A stretch of DNA of 14,168 bases from Alphaproteobacteria bacterium. Its GTDB lineage: Bacteria; Pseudomonadota; Alphaproteobacteria; ATCC43930; CGMCC-115725. Positions 6,512 through 13,511 of this stretch are shown here, one piece after another. The translations under genes were made by a program, and so were the position numbers. The stretch's first letter is position 1. Every line of letters starts with the position of its first letter. The stretch is taken from positions 1 to 14,168 of the forward strand of contig JAFAHP010000794.1 in the NCBI GenBank assembly GCA_019237175.1, given 5' to 3'. The notes under the pieces were generated by a model. It did not search any database, was not told the DNA's origin, and saw only the letters and a list, made by a program, of their open reading frames with translations.

Positions 6512-6754
6512 CTATTTTTTCCTACGAAACGTTGTCGGGGGCGGCTCGCCGGTGGCCCGGAGGGCCGATGCTTTGCCAGCCTGCCGCCGCTGGATCATTC
6601 CGAGCACCCGGATCCACGACCTCGCCTGTATCGCTTGACCGGCGAGCGCCGCGGCACGGGCATTGCCCCGCGCCACGGTGGCCGCCTCCCTCCCGTGAAC
6701 GTCGATCAAGTCATGTGCGAGTTTGCGCTCGTCGGAGCCTGCTATCATCACCAC
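6512..6754 (-). CDS. Small hypothetical protein (80 aa), intact copy of a tandem pair
   Basis: The product contains SDERKLAHDLIDVHGREAA followed by TVARGNARAAALAGQAIQAR and SWIRVLGMIQRRQAGK, an alanine-rich, probably all-helical small protein. The AA.VAR.NA..AALAGQ...A.SWI.VL..IQR pattern is also in the broken copy at 6228-6409, which shows it is a real conserved sequence. The frame extends about 20 residues beyond the point where the other copy stops, and these (SALRATGEPPPTTFRRKK) look like read-through of intergenic DNA. Starts at 6754 or 6748 are both possible; no strong ribosome binding site is visible. It begins 30 bases after the groEL stop on the same strand. I do not know its function. 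Confidence 0.6.
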   Translation of the reverse strand: MVMIAGSDERKLAHDLIDVHGREAATVARGNARAAALAGQAIQARSWIRVLGMIQRRQAGKASALRATGEPPPTTFRRKK

Positions 6755-6783
6755 ACCCCGCAGGGCACGCTGCAGCTGGAGGC

Positions 6784-8407
6784 TTAGTAATCCATGCCGC
6801 CCGGCGGCATGCCTGGCGCACCCTTGGGCTCGGGTCTGTCACCGACCATCGCCTCGGTGGTGATCAACAGACCCGCGACCGAAGCAGCGTCCTGCAGTGC
6901 TACCCGCACGACCTTGGTCGGATCGAGAATCCCGGCCGCCACCATGTCCTTGTAGTCACCCGACTGTGTGTCATAGCCGAAATTCGGGTCGCCCTGGTCG
7001 GTCAGCTTCCCGACGACAATCGAGCCCTCGGCGCCGGAATTCTCGGCGATCTGCCGGACCGGCCACTGCATCGCCTTGCGGACGATCTCGATGCCGACCT
7101 TCTGGTCGTTGTTTGCGGGGTTGAGGCCAGCGAGAACCTTGCTCGCGACCAGCAGCGCCACCCCGCCGCCGGCTACCACGCCTTCCTCGACCGCAGCCTT
7201 GGTCGCGTGCATCGCGTCATCGACGCGGTCCTTGCGCTCCTTGGCTTCGACCTCGGTGCCGTCGCCGACGCGAATGACCGCGACGCCGCCCGCCAGCTTG
7301 GCCAGACACTCCTCGAGCTTCTCGCGGTCGTAGTCGGAGGTCGTCTCCTCGATCTGCGCCCGGATCTGGTTAGTGCGGGCGAGGATGTCGTCCTTGGCGC
7401 CGGCGCCGTCGATGATCGTCGTGTTCTCCTTCTCGATCCGCACCTTCTTGGCGCGGCCGAGCATGTCGAGCGTGACGTTCTCGAGCTTGATGCCGAGGTC
7501 CTCCGAGATGACCTGACCGCCGGTCAGGGTCGCGATGTCCTCGAGCATGGCCTTGCGGCGATCGCCAAAGCCCGGCGCCTTGACCGCCGCCACCTTGAGG
7601 CCACCGCGCAGCTTGTTGACAACGAGGGTGGCAAGCGCCTCGCCCTCGATGTCCTCGGCGACGATCAGCAAGGGGTGGCCGCTCTGCACGACAGCTTCGA
7701 GAATCGGCAATAGCGGCTGCAGGCTGGAAAGCTTCTTCTCGTGCAGCAAAATGCAGGGATCCTCCAGTTCGGCGATCATTTTCTCCGCATTGGTGACAAT
7801 GTAGGCGCTCAGATAGCCGCGGTCGAACTGCATCCCCTCGACGACGTCGAGTTCGGTAGCGAGCGACTTCGCCTCCTCGACGGTGATGACACCCTCGTTG
7901 CCAACCTTCTTCATGGCCTCGGCCAGCATTCGGCCGATCTCCGCGTCGCCATTGGCCGAGATGGTCCCGACCTGGGCGATCTCGTCGTTGGTCGAGACCT
8001 TCTTCGAACGCTTCTGGATGTCGCTGACGATGGCATTGACTGCCATATCGACTCCGCGCCTGAGGTCCATTGGGTTCATCCCGGCGGCCACCGCCTTGAT
8101 GCCTTCGCGCACCATGGCATGGGAGAATGTTCGCCGTCGTGGTTCCGTCGCCGGCGACCGTGCTCGTCTTGCTGGCCACCTCGCGCACCATCTGCGCGCC
8201 CATGTTTTCGAACTTGTCGCTGAGTTCGATCTCCTTGGCGACAGTGACGCCGTCCTAGGTGATCCGCGGTGCGCCCCAGCTCTTGTCCAGCAGGACGTTG
8301 CGGCCCTTGGGTCCCAAGGTCACCCTGACCGCGCCGGCGAGTATGTCGATGCCGCGCAGCATGCGCTCACGCGCATCGGTGCCGAGCCGAATATCTTTGG
8401 CAGCCAT
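6784..8407 (-). pseudogene. groEL: 60 kDa chaperonin GroEL, broken by an amber codon and a frameshift
   Basis: From ATG 8407 (AAGGA ribosome binding site, 10-base spacing) the frame reads MAAKDIRLGTDARERMLRGI and on to WGAPRIT, then TAG at 8257-8255 in place of the ATP-site lysine 51 (ITKDGV). Homology continues in frame through DGVTVAKEIELSDKFENMG and AGDGTTTANIL, where two bases are missing (about 8118-8124). The rest, from MVREGIKAVAAGMNP (ATG 8115) to the C-terminal GMPPGGMDY, is an undamaged 443-codon frame. GroEL forms the tetradecameric folding chamber with GroES. No groES precedes it and I see no CIRCE element upstream, so it was probably a secondary copy. A product restarting at 8115 would lack the first ~87 residues, including Lys51 and the DGTTT nucleotide loop, and could not be an active ATPase. 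Confidence 0.88.
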
Positions 8408-8521
8408 GACTATTTTCCTTTCCGATTATCGTTACAAATATGGCGACCACGATGCGTGGTGCGATCATGGGGGACGTGATGGCATCGTTTGGGCGCTCCA
8501 ATTTGGGGGCCGACCCTTTTG

Positions 8522-8728
8522 CTAGCCTTTTCGCGTCCTATCGACCACGCGATAGGTCTTCAGTCCCAAGCCGCGCGCCACGTCTTTCACTCGTTTTATG
8601 GCCTCTTCCTTGTCGTCCACCAGGAAGATCTCGGGAACCCCGACGGGGGTGTTTTCCTGATCTTCGCGTTTCGAGATCGTTGCGCGAAACCCGACGCCGT
8701 CCTGTTGGATCGTTAGGCGGACAATCAT
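8522..8728 (-). CDS. Small conserved hypothetical protein (68 aa)
   Basis: ATG 8728 follows GGGAGG with 8-base spacing and overlaps the stop of the upstream gene by ATGA, so the two are translationally coupled. The sequence starts MIVRLTIQQDGVGFRATISK, continues EIFLVDDKEEAIKRVKDVARG and ends LGLKTYRVVDRTRKG. The alternating beta-alpha-beta pattern (VRLTIQ, FRATI, EEAIKRVKDVARGLG, TYRVVD) suggests a compact alpha/beta fold. No catalytic motif or membrane segment is visible and I do not recognise a named family. Confidence 0.65.
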   Translation of the reverse strand: MIVRLTIQQDGVGFRATISKREDQENTPVGVPEIFLVDDKEEAIKRVKDVARGLGLKTYRVVDRTRKG

Positions 8729-8913
8729 GGTTCGACCCTCCCAGTGCCGCGAGCTTCAGTTTCGGATTGCGCTATCTGCCTTCGTGCGACCTGAAGCCAT
8801 GGGTCACGAATTGCCTGCCCCCGTTTGTTCCAGGGTATGCCGTTCGGGTCGCTTGCTTCATAGAGCGCCTGCGCCAGCTCCTCGACAGAGCGCCTGACCT
8901 CGGGTGCTTCCAT
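8725..8913 (-). CDS. Small conserved hypothetical protein (62 aa)
   Basis: I chose ATG 8913 (MEAPEVRRSVEELAQALYE), which has AAAGG seven bases upstream; a TTG at 8928 would add five residues but lacks a site. The middle ASDPNGIPWNKRGQAIRDPW and the following LQVARRQIA resemble a family of short alphaproteobacterial proteins of unknown role. The stop overlaps the next start as ATGA. The fold is probably helical with a conserved Pro-Trp loop. Confidence 0.65.
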   Translation of the reverse strand: MEAPEVRRSVEELAQALYEASDPNGIPWNKRGQAIRDPWLQVARRQIAQSETEARGTGRVEP

Positions 8914-9063
8914 AAATGGACCTTTCAAAAGGGGATGGAATTATCACGGCGGGGCGCGCTCACGAGCGCCTTTGCCCGATGATGCGGCAGCAACTCAGTG
9001 CGGATGAGACCGTCGTCGAGGGGGCAACGCGAGAAGACGCCCCCACCGCCCTAGGGCGTCGAC

Positions 9064-9363
9064 TTACTCGGCCGATCGGGATAATCGTGCAAAATCGTCG
9101 AGCACTTGCGCTATCAGCTCGCGCCGGCGCGGGTCCCGCGCTTCGGGCGTCTCGGCGAAAAGTTGGATCAGATATCGCGCCTTTTCCGCGGCCTCTGGCC
9201 AAGTTTCTGACGGAGCGGCTGCAGCGTGGTCCTCGAATTCTACTTGGCGGCGTCGCAGGTCTGCCTGATCGGCCCGGACTTCGCGAAGGCGGCGCCGAAC
9301 CTCGGTCGACTTCTGCGCCGCGAGGCCGCGGTGTTCGTCAAGTTCGACTGGCTCGTCCGCCAT
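9064..9363 (-). CDS. Conserved hypothetical protein, charged helical (99 aa)
   Basis: The start is set at ATG 9363 (MADEPVELDEHRGLAAQKST), because the family as I remember it begins MADEP; an upstream ATG at 9393 would add ten residues and is not ruled out. Residues about 18-50 (EVRRRLREVRADQADLRRRQ and following) are a highly charged likely coiled coil, followed by SETWPEAAEKARYLIQLFAET and DPRRRELIAQVLDDFARLS. The WPEAAEKARYLL and DPRR...I..VL.DF motifs recur in Rhizobiales proteins without known function. No membrane segment is visible. It lies 150 bases upstream of the two coupled small genes on the same strand. Confidence 0.75.
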   Translation of the reverse strand: MADEPVELDEHRGLAAQKSTEVRRRLREVRADQADLRRRQVEFEDHAAAAPSETWPEAAEKARYLIQLFAETPEARDPRRRELIAQVLDDFARLSRSAE

Positions 9364-9589
9364 ATTCGGCCTGCCCTTCCCGGCTCGCATCATCCCGATT
9401 TTAAGATCGGACGCACCCGTCAGCCTCGAAACAATACGAAAAGTCCCTACTTCGGTTCACCCCAGGTCTGCTCTTATGTTAGCCTTTATCCGCGGCTTTC
9501 AGCTTTCGAACCGAAAAAATCTCGCATATCGATGCACTCAATGTGGTACCGGCGCGCCTAAGATTCAACTCAAGGAACAACGGCTCGAT

Positions 9590-9711
9590 GGTTATGGCGG
9601 CGACTTGATAGATGTCGCGAAAGGCGCGGCAAAGCGCATCCATCAGCGCTGTCTTGCGGTGCCGACCGGGCCGCCGATGCCAATGCGCAAGGGCCCGTTG
9701 CAGTTGTTCAT
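9590..9711 (-). pseudogene. ureG: Urease accessory GTPase UreG, N-terminal remnant
   Basis: From ATG 9711 the frame reads MNNCNGPLRIGIGGPVG, the start of UreG just before its P-loop GPVGSGKT. A base is then missing within the P-loop (about 9654-9662); in the next frame the sequence continues KTALMDALCRAFRDIYQVAA and IT, which is the UreG helix after the loop. Homology ends at about 9590, where the conserved TNDIYT should begin. UreG is the GTPase that delivers nickel to urease; only about 40 of roughly 210 residues remain. The ATG overlaps the upstream ureF stop as ATGA, the usual ureF-ureG junction. Confidence 0.78.
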
Positions 9712-9941
9712 GTGCGAAAGAGCCTTGTGCGCTGGGTCTCGTGCCGCAGGGCGGCGATGTCGGAGCGGAAGCAAGCGCCGCCGAGATCGTCGAGCTCGGC
9801 GCTGCGGGTTTGCTCCACCAGCTCGATGACGACCGGCTCTAGCCTGGCAAGAACGCGCAGTCCGGCGCTCTGGCCGAGCGGGAATCAGGCGTAGTCCGGC
9901 GGAGACGAGGCCCGCGGCAAACGCCTGCAGGTGGCGCTTGC
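9708..9941 (-). pseudogene. ureF: Urease accessory protein UreF, C-terminal remnant
   Basis: Minus-strand translation gives RKRHLQAFAAGLVSAGLRLIP, then after one extra base (about 9878-9883) LGQSAGLRVLARLEPVVIEL, VEQTRSAELDDLGGACFRSD and IAALRHETQRTRLFRT with TGA at 9710-9708. The RH..AF.AALVSAG.RL.PLGQ, DDLG and RHETQ.TRLFRS motifs are the UreF C-terminus. The remnant is about 75 residues of a protein usually 220-240 long. It is cut at its 5' side by the start of the second aas fragment on the opposite strand (junction about 9931-9941). No other urease gene is in the window. Confidence 0.8.
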
Positions 9942-10432
9942 GATCCTCAGCAAGGAGCCGGTCTTCGCGGTTGATCACGAGTTCTCCGAACGTTGGTGGG
10001 TGAGGCCTTTCATTAAGCTGACGCGCGCGAGGCCACTCGATCCCGCCCGGCCGCTCGCGACGCGGACTGTCGTTCAGGCGGTCAAGAACGGCGACACGCT
10101 GGTGATCTTCCCGGAGGGGCGCATCACGGTAACCGGCCGCCTGTTGAAGGTCTATGACGGCGCGGCGCTGATCGGCGCCCGACGCCGCCTCGACGGTCGT
10201 CAGCCAACCCGACCAGCGCCGCAGCGAGCGCCTGGTGCTCGTCGCCGAGCAGAAAGCTGCCACGCGCGCCGCCTTCCAGACTCATACCCGAGCCAAGGGC
10301 GCATCCGACCTGATGGTCCCGGCCGAGGTCATGATCGTCGACAAGCTGCCGCTCCTTGGCTCCGGCAAACCCGACCTCACGGCCGTCGCACGACTCGTGG
10401 CCACGCGAGAGATTGCCGCCGCGGAATAGGAC
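9931..10432 (+). pseudogene. aas: Second aas copy with large internal deletion
   Basis: The 5' part reads VALAILSKEPVFAVDHEFSE and on through RPLDPARPLATRTVVQAVKNG and TLVIFPEGRITVTGRLLKVY, DGAALI: part of the PlsC acyltransferase domain of Aas with its FPEG motif. At about 10173-10177 it jumps, out of frame by one base, to the last 85 codons of the AMP-binding domain (APDAASTVVSQPDQRR ... LPLLGSGKPDLTAVARL, stop TAG 10430-10432). The last 236 bases align without gaps to 817-1052, with about 31 differences by hand count. Missing are the HX4D motif at the acyltransferase N-terminus, the rest of that domain and most of the adenylation domain, several hundred codons in all. It cannot make a functional enzyme. 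Confidence 0.88.
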
Positions 10433-10466
10433 GCGGCAATGGATCAATGCTGGCATAAATGCGTAG

Positions 10467-10552
10467 GGCGGGTGAACTCCGGCTAAGCCGGAGGTAACCC
10501 GCCGCGGCGCCGGCAAAAACGAACGGCGGGTTGCGCTTCCACTCCACCCGCC
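10467..10552. repeat. REP-like palindrome pair
   Basis: Unit 1 (10467-10503): outer arms GGCGGGT and ACCCGCC enclose an inner perfect palindrome CTCCGGCT-A-AGCCGGAG (10477-10493). Unit 2 (10525-10552): arms GGCGGGT (10525-10531) and ACCCGCC (10546-10552) around a 14-base loop. Both use the same 7-base arm. Such GGCGGGT...ACCCGCC repeats are abundant between genes in Bradyrhizobium-like genomes. They lie between two converging units, so they may also stabilise or end transcripts. Confidence 0.6.
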
Positions 10553-10608
10553 TACTCACTACGCGAGAGTGCCGCCGCCGAGTAGCAAGAACCATTGTTT
10601 GGATTGGC

Positions 10609-10938
10609 TCACTGCGCCCGCGGCGCATAGGAGGAACCCGGCGGTGGTGGATAATAATACCGCGGCGGGTAATAAGCGGGTGGAGGGGGCGGATAGTAGG
10701 GTGGCGCGAAAATTGCCCGCACCGGTAGGGTTACGAGTGCAACAACGCCGGTGACGGCTGTGCCGACGGCGACAAACGGCAAGGCGAGCAGGCCTAGCGG
10801 GCCTAGATCAGGACCGGGACCGCAGTTCCACACCCATCCATTGTACCAGCACTGAGACGGCGTCTGAGACATCGCCTGAGACGTCGGCAGCATGATCGTG
10901 CTCGTCACCAGGATGGCGATAGCCAGGACGCGTCGCAT
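10609..10938 (-). CDS. Secreted Pro/Tyr-rich small protein (109 aa)
   Basis: ATG 10938 is preceded by GGAG about nine bases upstream. Residues 1-24 (MRRVLAIAILVTSTIMLPTS then QAMSQ) form a signal peptide with a likely cut after about residue 22-25. The mature part has a Cys/Trp segment QCWYNGWVWNCGPGPD (two cysteines, possible disulfide), a hydrophobic stretch LGLLALPFVAVGTAVTGVVA, and a low-complexity tail of PPYYPPPPPAYYPPRYYYPP type. Proteins with this plan are common in Rhizobiales as periplasmic or envelope-associated proteins of unknown function; the hydrophobic middle could be membrane-inserted. It is not obviously linked to its neighbours, and is divergent from the SDR gene at 11070. 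Confidence 0.78.
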   Translation of the reverse strand: MRRVLAIAILVTSTIMLPTSQAMSQTPSQCWYNGWVWNCGPGPDLGPLGLLALPFVAVGTAVTGVVALVTLPVRAIFAPPYYPPPPPAYYPPRYYYPPPPGSSYAPRAQ

Positions 10939-11069
10939 GGCTCCAGCTCCGAAAGTGTGAGCCTGAAGGCTCGAAGTGCCAACCCTGCTGGGTCTGCTGC
11001 ATCATTCTGCTAAAGTGGCGTGTTTGGCAACGGCGGCGATTTTCGGTCTTCATTCGAGGAGAGCGTGAA

Positions 11070-11822
11070 ATGCAGTTGGGAGGCAAAGTGGTTCTGGTCA
11101 CCGGCGCGCAGCAGGGGATCGGGCGCGCGATGGCGTTGGAGTTTGCCGCCGCCGGAGCCGACGTGGCGATTAACTGGCTCGATGACGACAGCGCCGCCCA
11201 ATCGATCGCCGACGAAGTGCGTGCACAGGGCCAGCGAACACTGCTGGTCCAGGCCGACATGGGACGCTTGGAGCAGGTTCAGGCAATGGTGTCGTCGACC
11301 CGCGAAGGGCTCGGCGCCATCGACATCCTGATCAACAATGCTGGGGTGTTTCCGCGAGTACCTTTCCTCGAAATGATGGAAGGCGACTGGGACCATGTGC
11401 TGGACATCAACTTGAAAGGCTCGTGCTTTTGCGCGCAATACGTCGCGCAGACGATGATCGCGGCCGGGCGGCCGGGATCAATCGTCAACATCGCCTCGGG
11501 TGCCGCATTGCGCGGCTCGCCCCGCGGCGTGCATTACGCGGCGAGCAAGGGCGGGGTGCTTTCGCTGACCCGGGCGATGGCGCTGGAGCTGGCACCTCAC
11601 CGCATCAGGGTGAATGCGATCGCGCCCGGCCTGACCGACACCGCCCAGCCCCGCTATGGCAGCAGCGAGGCCGAAATCGCAGAGATGGCGCGTGCGATCC
11701 CGCTCGGCCGCATGGCGCAGCCGGACGAGATCGCCCGCGCCGCCGTGTTTCTTGCATCCGACAATGCCGGGTTCATCACCGGTCAGACATTGCACGTCAA
11801 CGGCGGCTCCTATCTGGCGTGA
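11070..11822 (+). CDS. SDR family NAD(P)-dependent oxidoreductase
   Basis: A 250-residue classical short-chain dehydrogenase/reductase. The Rossmann motif TGAQQGIG is at 11-18, NNAG at 89-92, and the catalytic residues Asn114, Ser143 (NIASGA), Tyr156 and Lys160 (YAASK) are all present, followed by the substrate-loop VNAIAPGLTDT (181-191) and the C-terminal GQTLHVNGGSYLA. The overall form is FabG-like, but no acyl carrier protein or fatty acid gene is adjacent, so a 3-oxoacyl substrate is only one option; sugar, steroid or xenobiotic alcohols are equally possible. ATG 11070 has GAGGAGAG eight bases upstream. It is followed after 18 bases by an epoxide hydrolase gene, so the two probably act in one catabolic or detoxification route. 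Confidence 0.93.
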   Translation: MQLGGKVVLVTGAQQGIGRAMALEFAAAGADVAINWLDDDSAAQSIADEVRAQGQRTLLVQADMGRLEQVQAMVSSTREGLGAIDILINNAGVFPRVPFLEMMEGDWDHVLDINLKGSCFCAQYVAQTMIAAGRPGSIVNIASGAALRGSPRGVHYAASKGGVLSLTRAMALELAPHRIRVNAIAPGLTDTAQPRYGSSEAEIAEMARAIPLGRMAQPDEIARAAVFLASDNAGFITGQTLHVNGGSYLA

Positions 11823-11840
11823 ACCCCGAGGGAGAAGACA

Positions 11841-12809
11841 ATGACCGAGGCAACGCACCGCATCATCGAGACCAACGGCATCCGCATGCACATTGCCGAG
11901 CAAGGAACGGGGCCCACGGTTCTGCTGTGTCACGGCTTCCCCGAATGCTGGTATTCGTGGCGGCACCAGCTGGCAGCACTGGCGGCGTCCGGTTTTCGTG
12001 CGGTCGCACCCGACCAGCGCGGTTACGGGCAGACCGATGCACCGGCTGAGATCGACCGGTATACTTTGCTGCACTTGGTTGGCGATATGGTCGGACTGCT
12101 CGATGCGCTCAGCGTCGAACAGTCGGTGATCGCCGGGCACGATTGGGGCGCTCTGGTGGCGTGGCATTCTGCGCAATTGCGCCCCGACCGCTTCCGAGCG
12201 GTCATCGGCTTGAGCGTGCCGTTCCGAGCGCGCGAGAAGGCGCGGCCGACAACGGTCATGCCGCAGACCGATGACGCCGTCTGGTATCAGCTCTATTTTC
12301 AGGAGCCGGGGGTCGCCGAAGCGGAGTACGACCAAAACGTACGCACGGCGTTCCGCATCGGACGGATTAACGTCTCGGGAGATGCGCTGCCGCGGCCGCA
12401 GCCCTTTGGCATGGTGCCGCTGCCGGGCGGCTTGTTCGCGCGCGTCCCACCGGTGCCGCCACCGCTGCCCGCCTGGCTGACCGAAGCCGATGTCGACTAT
12501 TACACGGCCGAATTCACCCGCACCGGCTTTCGCGGCGGCCTCAATTGGTATCGCAACATCGACCGCAATTGGGAATTGCTGGCACCGTTCGACGGATTAC
12601 CGGTAGGGGTGCCGGCGCTTTACATCGCCGGCGACCGCGATCCCGTCGTCAAATTTCCCGGCATGGACCGTCACATCGCCGACATGCCGAAATTCGTGCC
12701 GCAGCTGCGTGGCACGATCATGCTGTCCGGTTGCGGCCATATCACCCAGGAGGAGCGACCGGCCGAGGTCAACGCCGCGATGATCGACTTCCTCCGCGGC
12801 TTGTCGTGA
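11841..12809 (+). CDS. Alpha/beta hydrolase, soluble epoxide hydrolase type
   Basis: The 322-residue product has the oxyanion-hole motif HGFPE (31-35), nucleophile Asp101 in GHDWGA, a cap domain with candidate ring-opening tyrosines Tyr152 (YQLYFQEPG) and Tyr237 (GGLNWYRN), acid Asp265 or Asp267 (GDRDPVV), and catalytic His300 (GCGHITQEERP). The combination of HGFP, GHDWGA and NWYRN is typical of soluble-type epoxide hydrolases, which turn epoxides into vicinal diols via an ester intermediate on the aspartate; haloalkane dehalogenases would have Trp at the halide site and lack the paired tyrosines. ATG 11841 has GGGAGAAG five bases upstream. Same operon as the SDR; a diol made here could be oxidised by it, which is inference. 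Confidence 0.92.
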   Translation: MTEATHRIIETNGIRMHIAEQGTGPTVLLCHGFPECWYSWRHQLAALAASGFRAVAPDQRGYGQTDAPAEIDRYTLLHLVGDMVGLLDALSVEQSVIAGHDWGALVAWHSAQLRPDRFRAVIGLSVPFRAREKARPTTVMPQTDDAVWYQLYFQEPGVAEAEYDQNVRTAFRIGRINVSGDALPRPQPFGMVPLPGGLFARVPPVPPPLPAWLTEADVDYYTAEFTRTGFRGGLNWYRNIDRNWELLAPFDGLPVGVPALYIAGDRDPVVKFPGMDRHIADMPKFVPQLRGTIMLSGCGHITQEERPAEVNAAMIDFLRGLS

Positions 12810-12932
12810 ACGCTCGCGCCGCCGCTGCGTTGTATAGCCAGCCTTGTGCGCACCGGGGACCAGATTAGCTGTTTCGATGGGCGAACGTGTGGTATCATAC
12901 TGTGCTGGCGTTAATTGTTGGCCGAGCTCTCA

Positions 12933-13163
12933 ATGACGAAACTTTTGGATCAAGCAGTCGCGGCCGCGCGTAACCTGCCGCCAGACGAACAAGACGAAAT
13001 TGCCCATTTCGTTTTCCGGCTCGCCGGCGCCGATGACGAACCCCCGGTACCGCTCACGCCCGAAGAGCACGCCGCGATCACCAGCTCAAAGACTGCCGCT
13101 TCGGGTGGGGAATTTGCTACCGAAGAGGAAGTGCGCGCGGTGTGGGCCAAGCACGGTCTCTGA
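12933..13163 (+). CDS. Putative antitoxin of a type II toxin-antitoxin pair (76 aa)
   Basis: The start is ATG 12933 (MTKLLDQAVAAARNLPPDEQ); a TTG at 12915 would add six residues. The product is short and acidic, with DEIAHFVFRLAG and an end FATEEEVRAVWAKHGL. The L..A...A..LP.DEQD.IA pattern is common in antitoxins encoded immediately before ParE/RelE toxins. The next gene, overlapping its stop, is a ParE/RelE-like remnant, which is the main support for the call. A TATCAT at 12893-12898 could be a -10 element, though I see no good -35. The N-terminal region would bind DNA as a dimer and the C-terminal part would cover the toxin. Confidence 0.75.
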   Translation: MTKLLDQAVAAARNLPPDEQDEIAHFVFRLAGADDEPPVPLTPEEHAAITSSKTAASGGEFATEEEVRAVWAKHGL

Positions 13164-13451
13164 AGCTTCGCTACACGCGCCGGCGCTCGCCGAGCTCACC
13201 GCGATCCTCGACTATATCGCCGTCCAGTCGCCGCACGGCGCGCGGCGAGTTCAGGCCCGCATCAAGGCCCTGACCGAACTCTTATTGATGCATCCCCACA
13301 TTGGACGCCAGACGAACGATCCGACAATCCGTCGAGTAACGACAACGCCTTACCCCTATTTGATTTTCTACGAGCCACGGCGAGCGAAACCATCATTCAT
13401 GCGGTCCGCCATGCAGCGCGTCGTCCTTCCGGAGTGCCCGGTTCCGCATAA
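13160..13451 (+). pseudogene. ParE/RelE-type toxin, inactivated by two frameshifts
   Basis: Reassembling the frames gives LKLRYTRR (from CTG 13160, overlapping the antitoxin stop), a missing base at about 13182, ALAELTAILDYIAVQSPHGA, RRVQARIKALTELLLMHPHI and GRQTNDPTIRRVTTTPYPYL with IFYEP, a missing base at about 13376, and TASETIIHAVRHAARRPSG with TAA at 13449-13451. A.L..I.DYIA..SP.GA, HP.IGR, R....PYPY.IFYE and I.I..VRH.AR are ParE/RelE toxin motifs, and the rebuilt length (about 98 residues) is normal. A CTG start is also abnormal. The lesions remove frame after residue 8, so no active toxin is made. Confidence 0.82.
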
Positions 13452-13511
13452 TCAACGATCACGGGCTCGCGACTCACTTCGTCCTTAAGATAACCTTGCC
13501 GGGAGGCGGAG

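Noticed and set aside
6370..7713. A 447-codon open frame on the plus strand
   Set aside because: It runs antisense to groEL, whose homology is unmistakable on the minus strand; the plus-strand translation has no recognisable motif and is a by-product of high-GC codon use.
9020..9044. GGGGGC/GCCCCC hairpin downstream of the gene at 9064-9363
   Set aside because: Six paired bases around a 13-base loop with no T tract; in such GC-rich DNA this is expected by chance.
9643..10263. A 206-codon minus-strand frame across the ureFG and aas remnants
   Set aside because: Only short parts (MNNCNGPLRIGIGGPVG and RHLQAFAAGLVSAGLRLIP) carry homology; the frame results from frameshifts joining ureF, ureG and antisense aas.
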